A stretch of DNA of 64,000 nucleotides from assembly GCF_003729955.1 (NCBI RefSeq), contig NZ_RJTX01000001.1:248001-312000 (forward strand). Reading direction: 5' to 3'. Within the stretch, counting starts at the first letter, position 1, and each line of letters opens with the position of its first letter. The DNA is from Chryseobacterium daecheongense. GTDB taxonomy: Bacteria > Bacteroidota > Bacteroidia > Flavobacteriales > Weeksellaceae. The position numbers were made by a program, and so were the translations under genes. The notes under the pieces were generated by a model. The model did no database searches. It was not told the origin of the DNA and worked only from the letters and a program-made list of their open reading frames with translations. Positions 16,841 through 25,571 of this stretch are shown piece after piece.

Positions 16841-19089
16841 TTATTTTTTATCTCAAACTTGTCAACTTGTACAGGAACTACAAACATATTGCTCAAAGTT
16901 TTTACTCGTAAAAACCCTTTATCTTGTGCTCGTCTTATTGAAGGTTCAAAATCTGCAAAATCATAGTATTTTTTAAGTTCTTTAGTTTCATCGGTATTAT
17001 TTAAATGACTAATAAACCAATTAGCTGTGTTTTTCAGTATGTTTTTTTGAATACTGCTAATTTCTTGGGTAGCATATACCATACCTATTCGGTATTTTGA
17101 ACCTTCTTTAGCTGTTCGTACCCATACATCAGAAAGATCTAAATCATTGCCTGCAGGTAAAATGTTATGAGCTTCTTCTAAATAAACTAATATTTCAGGG
17201 ATATTGTCTTCTCCATTTCTAAAGGCACTTTGATTACCTTTAAAAATATGCCACATTATTCGAGTGGCAGACGATTTATTCAGTTCTGGTTCTCCACTAG
17301 ATTGGTCTACAATCACTAGTTTACCTTGCAGTAAATCTTGATAAATATCATTGGCATAATCAGTTCCTATGTCTATCGTGTGTTGGATGCTAACACCTCC
17401 TATTAAGTTTATGGCTTTAGAATAGTTGAACATTTCAAGCAAGCTTTCCAATTCTGCTTCTGCCCATCCCTCACCGGTAGAATCGTCATCATTTGCATTT
17501 GCCCGATTGACTATATAATTCTGGTTAAAGGTGTTAAAGGTTGCGGTTGATAGAAAATGAAATAACCCTTCGAATGCAGGAAATAAACTATCCCATGTAA
17601 CATCTTTTAAACCCAATGTTGCACCTGCTGCGTTAATTAGACCTTGTTTTTTAACAGCCCTAGTGTCAACGTGGTTTATCATTGCCATTCTTAGATCTTC
17701 ATTAAAGATGCCACTTATATTTACAGTCCTCTTTGGCGGTGTAAAGCCAGCCTTATTTAGTAATGCTCTGTAGACAAGAACTCGTCTTTGATACCTTTTT
17801 AGTTGTCCTTGATATTCACTTTGATTCTCATAATCACTTTCAATCGGTTTATTAAAAGCAATCTGTCTAAAGTTCTTAAAATATTGGGCGGATTGATCTG
17901 CGATTTTAAAGTCAATAATTTCTTTCCCGATTTGTAGATTATCTTCTTCAAAGAAATTGATTTTCATTAATCTTCTGAAAGGATCTTTTGGATGTTTGAG
18001 AATTCCATAAGTTACAACTTCTGATTCTGCTATTGACTTAATTTCATCCCATATCTCTTTCCTTTTCTTAGGATCTTTTTCACCTTGATACTTCACCTTC
18101 AAATCATCTGATTTTTTTTTAAGCTCAACATCTTGTCGCCATATATTTTTCAGTGCATTAGGGTTACCGCCTCCATCTTTATCCTGCACATTTTCATTTG
18201 CATATTCTCCGTTAGGGTCAAAAATAATTTGCCCGATCCGAATCGAATTATGTTCTTTATTTTCGGGAATTCGTAATTCAAATACGGACTTAGCAATAAT
18301 TTTTGTTGTATTTGATTTACCTGTTCTTGTCATACCAAATAAAGCCGACTTCTGTGATAATAAATCTGCCGGATAGATATATACAGGTACATTATCTACT
18401 TGTTGATGTTTACGATTTGTAGATGCATATCTTACAGTGCCCAATTTAACACGTTCTGTTTCACCATATTTTTCTATATGTGATTTAAGATTTAATGGGT
18501 CACAATAATTGACAATTTCTTCTAAAGCCTCAGCATTTGGTTTGAAAATTTTGAACCCTTTGTTTGAATAGTAATTTGAAATATCACTCCCAAATTTTAA
18601 TTTCAATCCATCTTGAGGTTTATTTTCATCTTCTTCTAAGAAAAAGGTTCCAACAATTCTACAAGCAACTCCTGAAAAGCTGAGCACATGTCTTGTGTTT
18701 AAGTCCATCGATTCTTCGCCATCCCAATTTTTATCAACCTCTCCACTAATTCGTTGGCTAGTATTTATTCTTATACTTTCTGCTTCTTTATCCTGTGGGA
18801 TTTGTGCAGCATCCATGACCCGCAAAAGAATTATAGAAGCATCTTCATCTTTATAGTCGATTTCATTTTCAGGATTAATTCGAGTGGCAATTAGAAAACT
18901 AAGACTTGGTATCCCTCCAACTTTCTGTCTATGGAAATCATGAACTAAAACTTTCCCCTCATCGTAATTAATAGAGTATAAATCTCCTACTAATTGGTCT
19001 TTTTGTATTAGTTTGGAAAAGATAGACTTAGCATTCCATTCTGGTTGTTTATTTTGCAAGTCATCAATTGACTTTTCAAATTGCTTCAT
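16837..19089 (-). CDS. HerA/FtsK-type DNA-translocating ATPase
   Basis: 750 aa. An N-terminal HAS-barrel-like region (about 1-240) precedes Walker A GMTRTGKSNTT (about 252-262). Walker B EILVYLEEAHNILP is near residue 645, and the segment RIGMVYATQEISSIQKNILKNT fits the sensor/arginine region of HerA. HerA forms hexameric rings that drive NurA or other effectors along DNA. It overlaps the NurA-like gene by 4 nt and follows the PIN gene by 14 nt. HerA paired with a nuclease is an established anti-phage architecture. Confidence 0.85.
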   Translation of the reverse strand: MKQFEKSIDDLQNKQPEWNAKSIFSKLIQKDQLVGDLYSINYDEGKVLVHDFHRQKVGGIPSLSFLIATRINPENEIDYKDEDASIILLRVMDAAQIPQDKEAESIRINTSQRISGEVDKNWDGEESMDLNTRHVLSFSGVACRIVGTFFLEEDENKPQDGLKLKFGSDISNYYSNKGFKIFKPNAEALEEIVNYCDPLNLKSHIEKYGETERVKLGTVRYASTNRKHQQVDNVPVYIYPADLLSQKSALFGMTRTGKSNTTKIIAKSVFELRIPENKEHNSIRIGQIIFDPNGEYANENVQDKDGGGNPNALKNIWRQDVELKKKSDDLKVKYQGEKDPKKRKEIWDEIKSIAESEVVTYGILKHPKDPFRRLMKINFFEEDNLQIGKEIIDFKIADQSAQYFKNFRQIAFNKPIESDYENQSEYQGQLKRYQRRVLVYRALLNKAGFTPPKRTVNISGIFNEDLRMAMINHVDTRAVKKQGLINAAGATLGLKDVTWDSLFPAFEGLFHFLSTATFNTFNQNYIVNRANANDDDSTGEGWAEAELESLLEMFNYSKAINLIGGVSIQHTIDIGTDYANDIYQDLLQGKLVIVDQSSGEPELNKSSATRIMWHIFKGNQSAFRNGEDNIPEILVYLEEAHNILPAGNDLDLSDVWVRTAKEGSKYRIGMVYATQEISSIQKNILKNTANWFISHLNNTDETKELKKYYDFADFEPSIRRAQDKGFLRVKTLSNMFVVPVQVDKFEIKNK

Positions 19090-19103
19090 AGTTATTAGTT
19101 TGG

Positions 19104-20135
19104 TTATTTATTTTGTTCTTCAGAAGAAATTCTTATCGCTTTCTCAAAAGAACTTTCTTTAGTTACTAATGATTTAGCATTTTCTTTAAAATTTTCATCT
19201 CCATTATCTTCAAGCAACATTTCTAATTCTCTTATTTCTTTTTCAATATCTCGCTCATCTGCTAAACGAAGGTTTCTAATTTCTTGAATGGCTTCTTTTG
19301 TAGTTTGCTGTGACAAATTCTTATTAGCCATTTCAAGAAATTTATCAGCTTGATAAATATTGATTCTTTTTCTCGTTTCTTCTTTAAATTCTTTAATTAA
19401 TTCAGGTCTTGGGCTTATGGTTTTTCCTTTAAACTTATACCACCAATCTTCTTTTAAATCATCTGTGATAAGTATAATAGAATCATCAATTTCTTTAGCT
19501 TTCTCAATAACTTGTTTCCAAACAATTAAATCCCCAAATAAAGAACGATTGCCTTCATTTTGCTTCTCCTTCATATCCATGTACCCTGGAGGAGCTTTTT
19601 CATCATATCGCTTTTTCCCATCTCTATATAATTTTTCAAGATCATCCTTTGAAAAATCATCTCCAACTTTTCCATCTAATAGGGTACTAAGCTTTTCCCA
19701 AACAGGGTCATTATCCAAATAATCAGGATGTTTGCTTTCAAGAACATCTAGATCACGGCCTATAGAATCAAAAGCAGATTCAATTTGCTTTTTTAATTCT
19801 GCTGTTTGTAAATATGGGTGCTTTTTAAAGCCATTAAGTTTAGCTTCTATTTCACCTTTTTTTTTAATTAAGGTTTCCCTAATATCTTTATAAGCTTCTC
19901 TTTGGGCATTTATTACAACTAGTCTATTTTTTTGATACTCAAAAGCTGCTTGATAGGTTATCCAAATACGGTCTTTCACTTTTTCCAATAAATTAAAAAA
20001 AGCTTCTCTTGTACTAGGGGAATATCTGTATAAGTTCAATAGAACATTAGCATCGAAACAAAATATATCTTTCTCCCAATGTTGTTTAAGCTCTTTTTCA
20101 TTTAACTTATAGTATTCACTAAACTTTTCTTTCAT
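19104..20135 (-). CDS. PIN-like (DUF4935) ribonuclease-fold protein
   Basis: 343 aa. The N-terminal PIN-like domain starts DIFCFDANVLLNLYRYSPS, with the first catalytic Asp at about 28. Later acidic motifs are FGDLIVWKQVIEKAKE and ILITDDLKEDWW. DUF4935 (PIN_8) proteins are predicted RNases often found in defence loci. The C-terminal 100 residues are charged and helical. It is first in the minus-strand run and its upstream region (20136-20417) should hold the operon promoter, though no perfect TAnnTTTG box was found there. Confidence 0.8.
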   Translation of the reverse strand: MKEKFSEYYKLNEKELKQHWEKDIFCFDANVLLNLYRYSPSTREAFFNLLEKVKDRIWITYQAAFEYQKNRLVVINAQREAYKDIRETLIKKKGEIEAKLNGFKKHPYLQTAELKKQIESAFDSIGRDLDVLESKHPDYLDNDPVWEKLSTLLDGKVGDDFSKDDLEKLYRDGKKRYDEKAPPGYMDMKEKQNEGNRSLFGDLIVWKQVIEKAKEIDDSIILITDDLKEDWWYKFKGKTISPRPELIKEFKEETRKRINIYQADKFLEMANKNLSQQTTKEAIQEIRNLRLADERDIEKEIRELEMLLEDNGDENFKENAKSLVTKESSFEKAIRISSEEQNK

Positions 20136-20417
20136 AAATAATCATATTTTCAAGATAGATATTAATTTATAAAACAAGTGGTCTATACCAAAATAATTTA
20201 GCGAAAATAATATACCTATTTATTAACTGCTTTATGGTTTTCCATAATCGATATTAAATTCGACTTAAATTCCTGTAAATTTAATTAAAATCTTTTCTTT
20301 TTTATCAAAATTTCCAAGTCACCTTTTACATTTTAATGAGTTTTATTTTTTCCATTTCTAAAACAATCAATCTAAATTTTTATAGGGCATTTGATTAGCT
20401 CATAATGCATCACTTAT

Positions 20418-20735
20418 TTACTTTTTAGCTTTATACCTTAACTCCCCACCAAAATCCAACATCACCACCTGACTTCCCTGGAACGGATTATAAGATGGCT
20501 GATAATCAATATAGCCTGAAGAATGGAGATTCTTCAGACATTTATGATAGGTGGCTTTTGATCGGATTTTACTGATGCGCATCACTTCATCGCGGGAAAT
20601 ACTGACCGGATTTCGGAAACGGCTGAAATTCCAGAACTGGAATAAGGCTAAATAGAGGCTGATGTGTGATGGATTAAGCGTATTATCCTGAGCCACCTTT
20701 TCATAGAAAGCTGTAAGATGTTTGATATAATTCAT
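20418..20735 (-). CDS. Winged-helix regulator of the integrative element
   Basis: 105 aa. The middle (YLALFQFWNFSRFRNPVSISRDEVMRIS...ATYHKCLKNLHSSGYI) reads as a winged HTH. Small regulators of this type sit next to an excisionase-like HTH gene and a tyrosine integrase in many Bacteroidota elements; here the HTH gene lies 28 nt upstream. Probably part of the original island backbone rather than of the defence cargo. Confidence 0.65.
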   Translation of the reverse strand: MNYIKHLTAFYEKVAQDNTLNPSHISLYLALFQFWNFSRFRNPVSISRDEVMRISKIRSKATYHKCLKNLHSSGYIDYQPSYNPFQGSQVVMLDFGGELRYKAKK

Positions 20736-20763
20736 AATTTGGTTTCGGTGATGTGAAATATCA

Positions 20764-21021
20764 TTACTTCTTTTTCAGCATTTCTTCGATGTCTTTGTAA
20801 TTATAGTATAATGTCCCGCCAACACGGGTGTAAGATAATGTTCCATTGATGCGTAGATTTTGCAATGTTCCGGAGGAGATTTTTAGAAGTGCTTTGACCT
20901 CTGACGAACGCAGCCATAATTTCTGCTGGGAAATCTTGATCTGAAATAGGTTTTGTAGGTCTTCCAGCAATTCGGTTCTAAATTCCTAAAGGTCTTCTTT
21001 GGTGATTAGGTTTACGATCAT
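20764..21021 (-). pseudogene. Excisionase-type HTH gene with an in-frame stop
   Basis: From ATG (21019-21021) the frame reads MIVNLITKEDL, then TAG at 20986-20988, then continues EFRTELLEDLQNLF into a MerR/excisionase-like HTH (WLRSSEVKALLKISSGTLQNLR, TRVGGTLYYNYKDIEEMLKKK). The stop is a point change, not a frameshift: both halves share one frame and together give a normal-length family member of about 85 aa. A shorter product from TTG at 20970 is possible. Confidence 0.7.
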
Positions 21022-21653
21022 AACTACTTCATTTTTGTTTTTGACTTAGTTTTCTTCTACAAAGTTGTAGCATTAAAACATTCAAAACAATAGTGTTAGA
21101 GGGGCGTGGGCTAAATAAAAACAATCTGGATGATGCAGGAATCTTTTGGAGATTAAAAAAGAATAAATTGGAATCTACTAGATGGTTTACAAAGAAAAAA
21201 AGACGAGTTCCGAAGTCTTTTCCCCTTTTTGCAAAAAAGGCAAGAGAGTCTTGGATATAAAACTTAAAAAGTTTGTATATACAAAGACACATCTTGCTTA
21301 TTTATATCGCTTATTTTTCAGAGCTCTGAAATCAAAATGCATTTAACTGATTATTAACCAGTTGTATTAATTGCTTTTGAAAAGAAAAAAGCAGAATAGA
21401 CAATGATATCAGGGCTGTTTAATTTTTGAGCCGCATCGACAGTACCCGGCCCAAATTCTGCGCCGTGTTACTAAGCTCAATGAAAAAGAATTAAATGATT
21501 TGAATATGGAAATTGAACGTCTTCAAAAAGAATTTAAAAATCATAATATAAGAAAATCCTGACTAATGTTGGGATTTTTCATTTTACGGAAAACCGTAAT
21601 GATATAATATAAAACCTCTTTATATTTACTTTACTAATCAAAAATTATTTATT
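21022..21653. other. Intergenic region with gene remnants and a palindrome
   Basis: Holds a hairpin with T-run (21198-21221) and a reading-frame fragment ending RRVTKLNEKELNDLNMEIE...RKS with TGA at 21559-21561 and no start codon, probably the tail of a lost gene. A terminator (21553-21579) follows, then the palindrome TTACGGaaaaCCGTAA (21584-21599), 55 bp before the DUF3606 start. The minus-strand open frame at 21029-21292 looks spurious. Confidence 0.5.
21553..21579 (+). terminator. Terminator after the gene remnant
   Basis: AAAATCC pairs with GGGATTTT across a short loop, followed by T residues. A near-identical hairpin follows the DUF3606 gene at 21847-21870. Confidence 0.55.
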
Positions 21654-21830
21654 ATGAGCGACGATTTAAGTAAAAGAAGACCACAAGATGCAAGTAAAGT
21701 GAATGTAAACGAAACTTGGGAATTAGAATACTGGTCAAAAAAGTTTGGTGTTACCAAAGAACGTTTGAAAGAAGCAGTCAAGGCTGTTGGAACTTCTGCT
21801 GCTGAGGTACAGAAGTATCTTGGGAAATAA
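21654..21830 (+). CDS. DUF3606 domain-containing small protein
   Basis: A 58-aa gene. The protein runs MSDDLSKRRPQDASKVNVNE, then WELEYWSKKFGVTKERLKEA and AVKAVGTSAAEVQKYLGK, which is the whole DUF3606 domain (small, helical, function unknown, sometimes linked to stress). A terminator-like hairpin follows, and the TTACGG-N4-CCGTAA palindrome lies 55 bp upstream. A decayed copy lies at about 23650-23740. Confidence 0.85.
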   Translation: MSDDLSKRRPQDASKVNVNETWELEYWSKKFGVTKERLKEAVKAVGTSAAEVQKYLGK

Positions 21831-21846
21831 TGCGAATTTTATAAGT

Positions 21847-21870
21847 AAATCCTGACAAGAGTTGGGATTT
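21847..21870 (+). terminator. Terminator after DUF3606
   Basis: AAATCC (21848-21853) pairs with GGGATTT (21864-21870); same design as the hairpin at 21553-21579. Confidence 0.45.
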
Positions 21871-22043
21871 ATTAAAACACTAAATTGTAATCATTCTGAA
21901 AAAAATTAGTAAAAATATTGACTGTAGATTTTATAATACTTATTATTTTTGTTATGTATGGAAACCTCTAATAAAATACAACTTTTCACGTTAAGTGACT
22001 GATTTTATAAAATTGTTTTTAAGTATTAATAATAAATTGCGAC

Positions 22044-22409
22044 ATGGGAAATCCTAAATTTAATTCAAAAATGCTAAAGTATTTTCTTAGTAGTGATAAT
22101 GATGTAAAGAGATTTTTCCATACTAAATACATTGAATCCAAATCTGATTATTATGACTTTTTTAGTTATTTTTTGAATAAATATGGAATAGCTATTGGTA
22201 TTGTTGCAAACATTCAACATAGTACAAATAAATATAGAGCTTACATAAATTTTGCTCCTAAAAATATCCTTAATGAACAGTCTGGAGAAGTTAATCTTAT
22301 TGAAGATGTGAGTTCAGATGAAGCAAATGAAGTTTTGGCCGAAAAAATTATAGAGATGCTTGAAATGTCTACTTATAATGATTGGACAAATCCCTTGTTC
22401 AAGCTGTAG
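22044..22409 (+). CDS. Hypothetical protein
   Basis: 121 aa, not recognised. Acidic C-terminal half, no membrane segment or signal peptide, no catalytic motif. ATG at 22044 follows an A-rich leader. Codon use matches the AT-rich island. It precedes the CBS/HEPN-like gene by 92 nt and may share its transcript. Confidence 0.55.
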   Translation: MGNPKFNSKMLKYFLSSDNDVKRFFHTKYIESKSDYYDFFSYFLNKYGIAIGIVANIQHSTNKYRAYINFAPKNILNEQSGEVNLIEDVSSDEANEVLAEKIIEMLEMSTYNDWTNPLFKL

Positions 22410-22501
22410 CTTTTGCTGTAAATGAACTTATAATAATATCTCCGTATAATCATCCAAATGGAAGTCAAAACATTGACTGTAAATGTTGCTAATACATTAA
22501 A

Positions 22502-23341
22502 ATGATAGAAGATATATTTTTTCAAGACGAAGGACAAGTTAAAATTACTGCTGCTTCAGTTGGTATAAGTAGACTGCGTTGGACTTCTATTAAAGAAACT
22601 GACATTAATTCCAACAACTATCTGGAGATAATGAAGAAAAACAGATTTGATCATTTGCCAATAGAACCAACAAATGGAACTATTACTGAGTTTTTCAAAA
22701 CTTTAGAACCAAACAAATTCGATAAAATTGAAAGACTTCAAATTACTTATGGTGACGTGATTCCTTTAGATACAAACATTAGAGATATTATAGACAAATT
22801 TGCAGATCAAAAAAAAACATTCTTTTTTTTACGATATCAGAAAAATATTTCCGGACTTATAACATTAGCTAACCTGAATTGTAAACAAGTTCAAATATAT
22901 ATTTTCAGTTTAATTTGTGAGTTAGAAAGAGAATTAGGAAACTTTTTGAATTCGCAACTAACAGATAATGAAATTAAAGAATGGATAGAAAGCAAAATTG
23001 ATATAACTAACGCAAAAGACAAATACAAACTAATAATTGAGAATTACAATAGCCTAATAACTTCTGATTTAGAAAATCAATTAACGGAACACTTTTTTCT
23101 TGTTGACTTTTTTAAAATAATCTCCGATAAAAATCTTTATCGTGAATTTGGTTATACCAAAACGGAATGGCAAAACTTAGGTAGTATAAACGAGTTACGA
23201 AAGAGAATTGCACACCCAACAAGAAGTTTAATAGATAACGAAAATAATATACACAAGTTGCAAAAACGAATTAAAAATATAGAAGATTTGACATTTCGCT
23301 TGACAACGAGAAAACATACTAGTGAAAGACATTTATCGTAA
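22502..23341 (+). CDS. CBS-like plus HEPN-like protein
   Basis: 279 aa. The N-terminal half looks like a CBS-domain pair: FDHLPIEPTNGTITEFFKT, then YGDVIPLDTNIRDIIDKFADQKKTFFFLR and the GLITLANLN strand. The helical C-terminal half ends with ELRKRIAHPTRSL, which fits the R-x4-6-H motif of HEPN RNases. If so, a nucleotide-sensing domain controls an RNase, an architecture suited to conflict systems. Domain calls are from motif pattern only; no partner antitoxin is adjacent. Confidence 0.5.
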   Translation: MIEDIFFQDEGQVKITAASVGISRLRWTSIKETDINSNNYLEIMKKNRFDHLPIEPTNGTITEFFKTLEPNKFDKIERLQITYGDVIPLDTNIRDIIDKFADQKKTFFFLRYQKNISGLITLANLNCKQVQIYIFSLICELERELGNFLNSQLTDNEIKEWIESKIDITNAKDKYKLIIENYNSLITSDLENQLTEHFFLVDFFKIISDKNLYREFGYTKTEWQNLGSINELRKRIAHPTRSLIDNENNIHKLQKRIKNIEDLTFRLTTRKHTSERHLS

Positions 23342-23826
23342 GTGACGACAAGCCTAATAATGATTGTCTCTATCCACCACTATGCACAGCTCAAACAGTT
23401 ACTATCTCTAATTTACATCTACAGAGGCAAAAGATTAATAGATGAAAATAAGTGAGTTGCCCTATCAAATAAGTTTAATTATGCTATGAGAGTATATGAA
23501 GCCAAAATCTTGAGCTCTTCGGACTTGATGTAATTAAAGAAAAACGCATTAAAGATCATGACGAGAACCGAAGTTACTTTTGCCTAAAAATGTAACTATA
23601 TGATACAAAGCATGCTAACTTTGCTTGACTAACTAAAAAATTATTATTAATGATGAGTAATTAAAAAAACTAAAGATGAATCCAAAGTAAATTTAAACGA
23701 AGGCTAGGAACTAGAAAACTTTAAAAAATCAATATTTCCAAACTATATTATAAAAACTATTTTATTTTTAAATTATTTCATCATTTTTCTTAATTATATT
23801 TACATAAATTAATATTAACCTTTTTT
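23342..23826. other. 485-bp region with decayed gene fragments
   Basis: No intact gene. An open fragment at about 23505-23600 reads NLELFGLDVIKEKR... to TAA without a start codon. Further on is a decayed DUF3606 copy (see 23650-23745). The region before 23827 is AT-rich and probably carries the promoter of the XRE-ImmA gene. Confidence 0.45.
23650..23745 (+). pseudogene. Decayed DUF3606 copy
   Basis: One frame reads DESKVNLNEG*ELENFKKS, matching DASKVNVNETWELEYWSKK of the intact gene at 21654, with a TAG where the intact protein has Trp and further disruption on both sides. Upstream bases also resemble the intact copy's leader. A duplicated, now dead, paralogue. Confidence 0.6.
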
Positions 23827-24963
23827 ATGTTCGATCTTCATCTCTTAGCAAAAAAATTAAATTCATGTCGATCTAGATTAGAATACTCTGTATATGAAGT
23901 TTCTGAAAATACTGGAATTGATATTGATCGCATCTTAAATTTTGAGAACGGCAGTCTTGAACCTAAAGGCGATGAAATATTAATACTGGCTGATTTTTTT
24001 AAAGAAGATTATAGATACTTTATAAGTAATCAACAATCATCTGCATCCGAAAACACTGACAGTCTATATCGTCAATTTGGTGGTGAGTTTTCTAAAGAAG
24101 ATAGGCGAAGTATACAAGAGTTTTTGTTTTTATGTGAATGCGAAGCAGACATTTGGGAACTACTTGAAAAGAAAAACAAAAAATATGACCTGCCAATCAG
24201 AATTAATAACAATTTTATAGAGGAAGCTGAAGTTATTGCAATTCAAATCAGGAAATTTATTGGTTATAAAGATCATGAGCTTTTACAAAATATATTTGAT
24301 GACTTTAGAAAGTTAGGAATACACATTTTCAGACGTGAATTAAACAATTCAAATTTATCAGGAATTTTCATTCAACATCCTATAGCTGGAAAATGTATAT
24401 TAGTTAATTATTCGGAAGATTTATACCGACAAAATTTCACATTGGCTCATGAAGTTGCTCACTCGATTTTCGATACCAATTCAGAGTACAATGTGTCTTT
24501 CACACGAGAAAATCAAGATTCAAAAGAAATCAGAGCAAATCGTTTTGCCGCAGCATTTTTAATGCCTCAATCAGTTCTGAAATCGTTGAAAATTGTAAGT
24601 TGGACTGATGACCATTTGATTAAAGTAGCGGAGCAACTTAGGGTAAATGTTATTTCTTTACTTTACCGTTTAAAATCACTAAATATTTTAAATCACAAAC
24701 AGGTTGAAGACAAAAGGAATCTCAAAGTTCCTACTTATCTTAAAGAAGATCCGGAACTTAAAAATCTTTCTGAGCGAATTGCTAGTTCTAAACTGAAAGT
24801 TTTAAAAAGAGGTTTATCAACTTCCTATGTCAGGGAATGTTATGAAGCTTATTCCAAATCGTTTATCTCCCAGAGTCGTCTTGCAGAAATGTTTCTTATA
24901 CAAGAAGAGGAATTAAAAGATTTGTTGGCACTTTTTAACCTTAAACTAATTTATGAATTCTAA
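23827..24963 (+). CDS. XRE-ImmA/IrrE metallopeptidase regulator
   Basis: 378 aa. An N-terminal Cro/C1-like HTH (about residues 8-65) is joined to a COG2856 zinc peptidase with HEVAH at about 208-212 and downstream ANRFAAAFLMP. Such proteins act as antitoxin/derepressor components: the peptidase cleaves a regulator, or the HTH represses its own operon. The stop overlaps the following PIN gene by 11 nt, the layout of a toxin-antitoxin-like pair. Confidence 0.85.
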   Translation: MFDLHLLAKKLNSCRSRLEYSVYEVSENTGIDIDRILNFENGSLEPKGDEILILADFFKEDYRYFISNQQSSASENTDSLYRQFGGEFSKEDRRSIQEFLFLCECEADIWELLEKKNKKYDLPIRINNNFIEEAEVIAIQIRKFIGYKDHELLQNIFDDFRKLGIHIFRRELNNSNLSGIFIQHPIAGKCILVNYSEDLYRQNFTLAHEVAHSIFDTNSEYNVSFTRENQDSKEIRANRFAAAFLMPQSVLKSLKIVSWTDDHLIKVAEQLRVNVISLLYRLKSLNILNHKQVEDKRNLKVPTYLKEDPELKNLSERIASSKLKVLKRGLSTSYVRECYEAYSKSFISQSRLAEMFLIQEEELKDLLALFNLKLIYEF

Positions 24964-25540
24964 TATTACTCAATTTAAGTTATATAATGTAATTGATTCC
25001 TGTTCTGTCTGGAACATCTTACTGTCTCCTATAATTTATCAGGCATCTTTGACGGCAGGTTGTTTCTACATAATGACCGGATACGTGGCTTATGAATGCC
25101 TTCATAAGAAAAGAAAATTAGGACTAAACACAACTTCAATTGAAAGATTGGAAAAAGAAATTAAAGCGGGAAAATTTACTACCTACAATATTACCATCGA
25201 CGACTTACAGGACATAGAAATTCTCAACAATAGAAAACGACTTGGCAAAGGTGAGCTTTCTGCAATTGTATTTGCACAAAAAACAAGACAAGCATTTCTT
25301 ACTGATGACAAGAAGGCTCGAAAATTAGGAAATGACGTTTTGGGCAGTGAAAACGTTCAAACAACACCTCATCTTGTAGGATATTGTTTCTATAAAAGAC
25401 ATTTATTAGATGGAGATTTTAATATTCTAATCCAAGAGCACACATCAACACTTAGTGGAAGTTGGGGAAATCTTAGTCCATATTTTCAGGAAGCCTATGA
25501 GTACAGTTTAAAAATTCATCTAATGGAAAAACAAACATAA
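24953..25540 (+). CDS. PIN-domain protein paired with XRE-ImmA
   Basis: 195 aa. NVIDSCSVWNILLSP gives the first PIN Asp, GKGELSAIVFA the central acidic motif, and AFLTDDKKARKLG the third. PIN toxins are Mg-dependent RNases. Translationally coupled to the ImmA-type gene upstream (11-nt overlap), so probably the toxic half of a pair. Followed after 31 nt by the HamA-like gene, suggesting association with the Hachiman-like module. Confidence 0.75.
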   Translation: MNSNITQFKLYNVIDSCSVWNILLSPIIYQASLTAGCFYIMTGYVAYECLHKKRKLGLNTTSIERLEKEIKAGKFTTYNITIDDLQDIEILNNRKRLGKGELSAIVFAQKTRQAFLTDDKKARKLGNDVLGSENVQTTPHLVGYCFYKRHLLDGDFNILIQEHTSTLSGSWGNLSPYFQEAYEYSLKIHLMEKQT

Positions 25541-25571
25541 AATAATTTATTATAATTAAAATACTTTAACC

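Noticed and set aside
14344..20135. BREX or DISARM assignment for the methyltransferase/HerA block
   Set aside because: No PglZ, BrxC, DrmA/B or PLD-type genes are present; the ATPase is HerA-like, not a BREX or DISARM component.
21029..21292. 87-aa minus-strand ORF in the island
   Set aside because: Phe/Leu-rich without domain, overlaps a terminator-like hairpin, and has no plausible start context.
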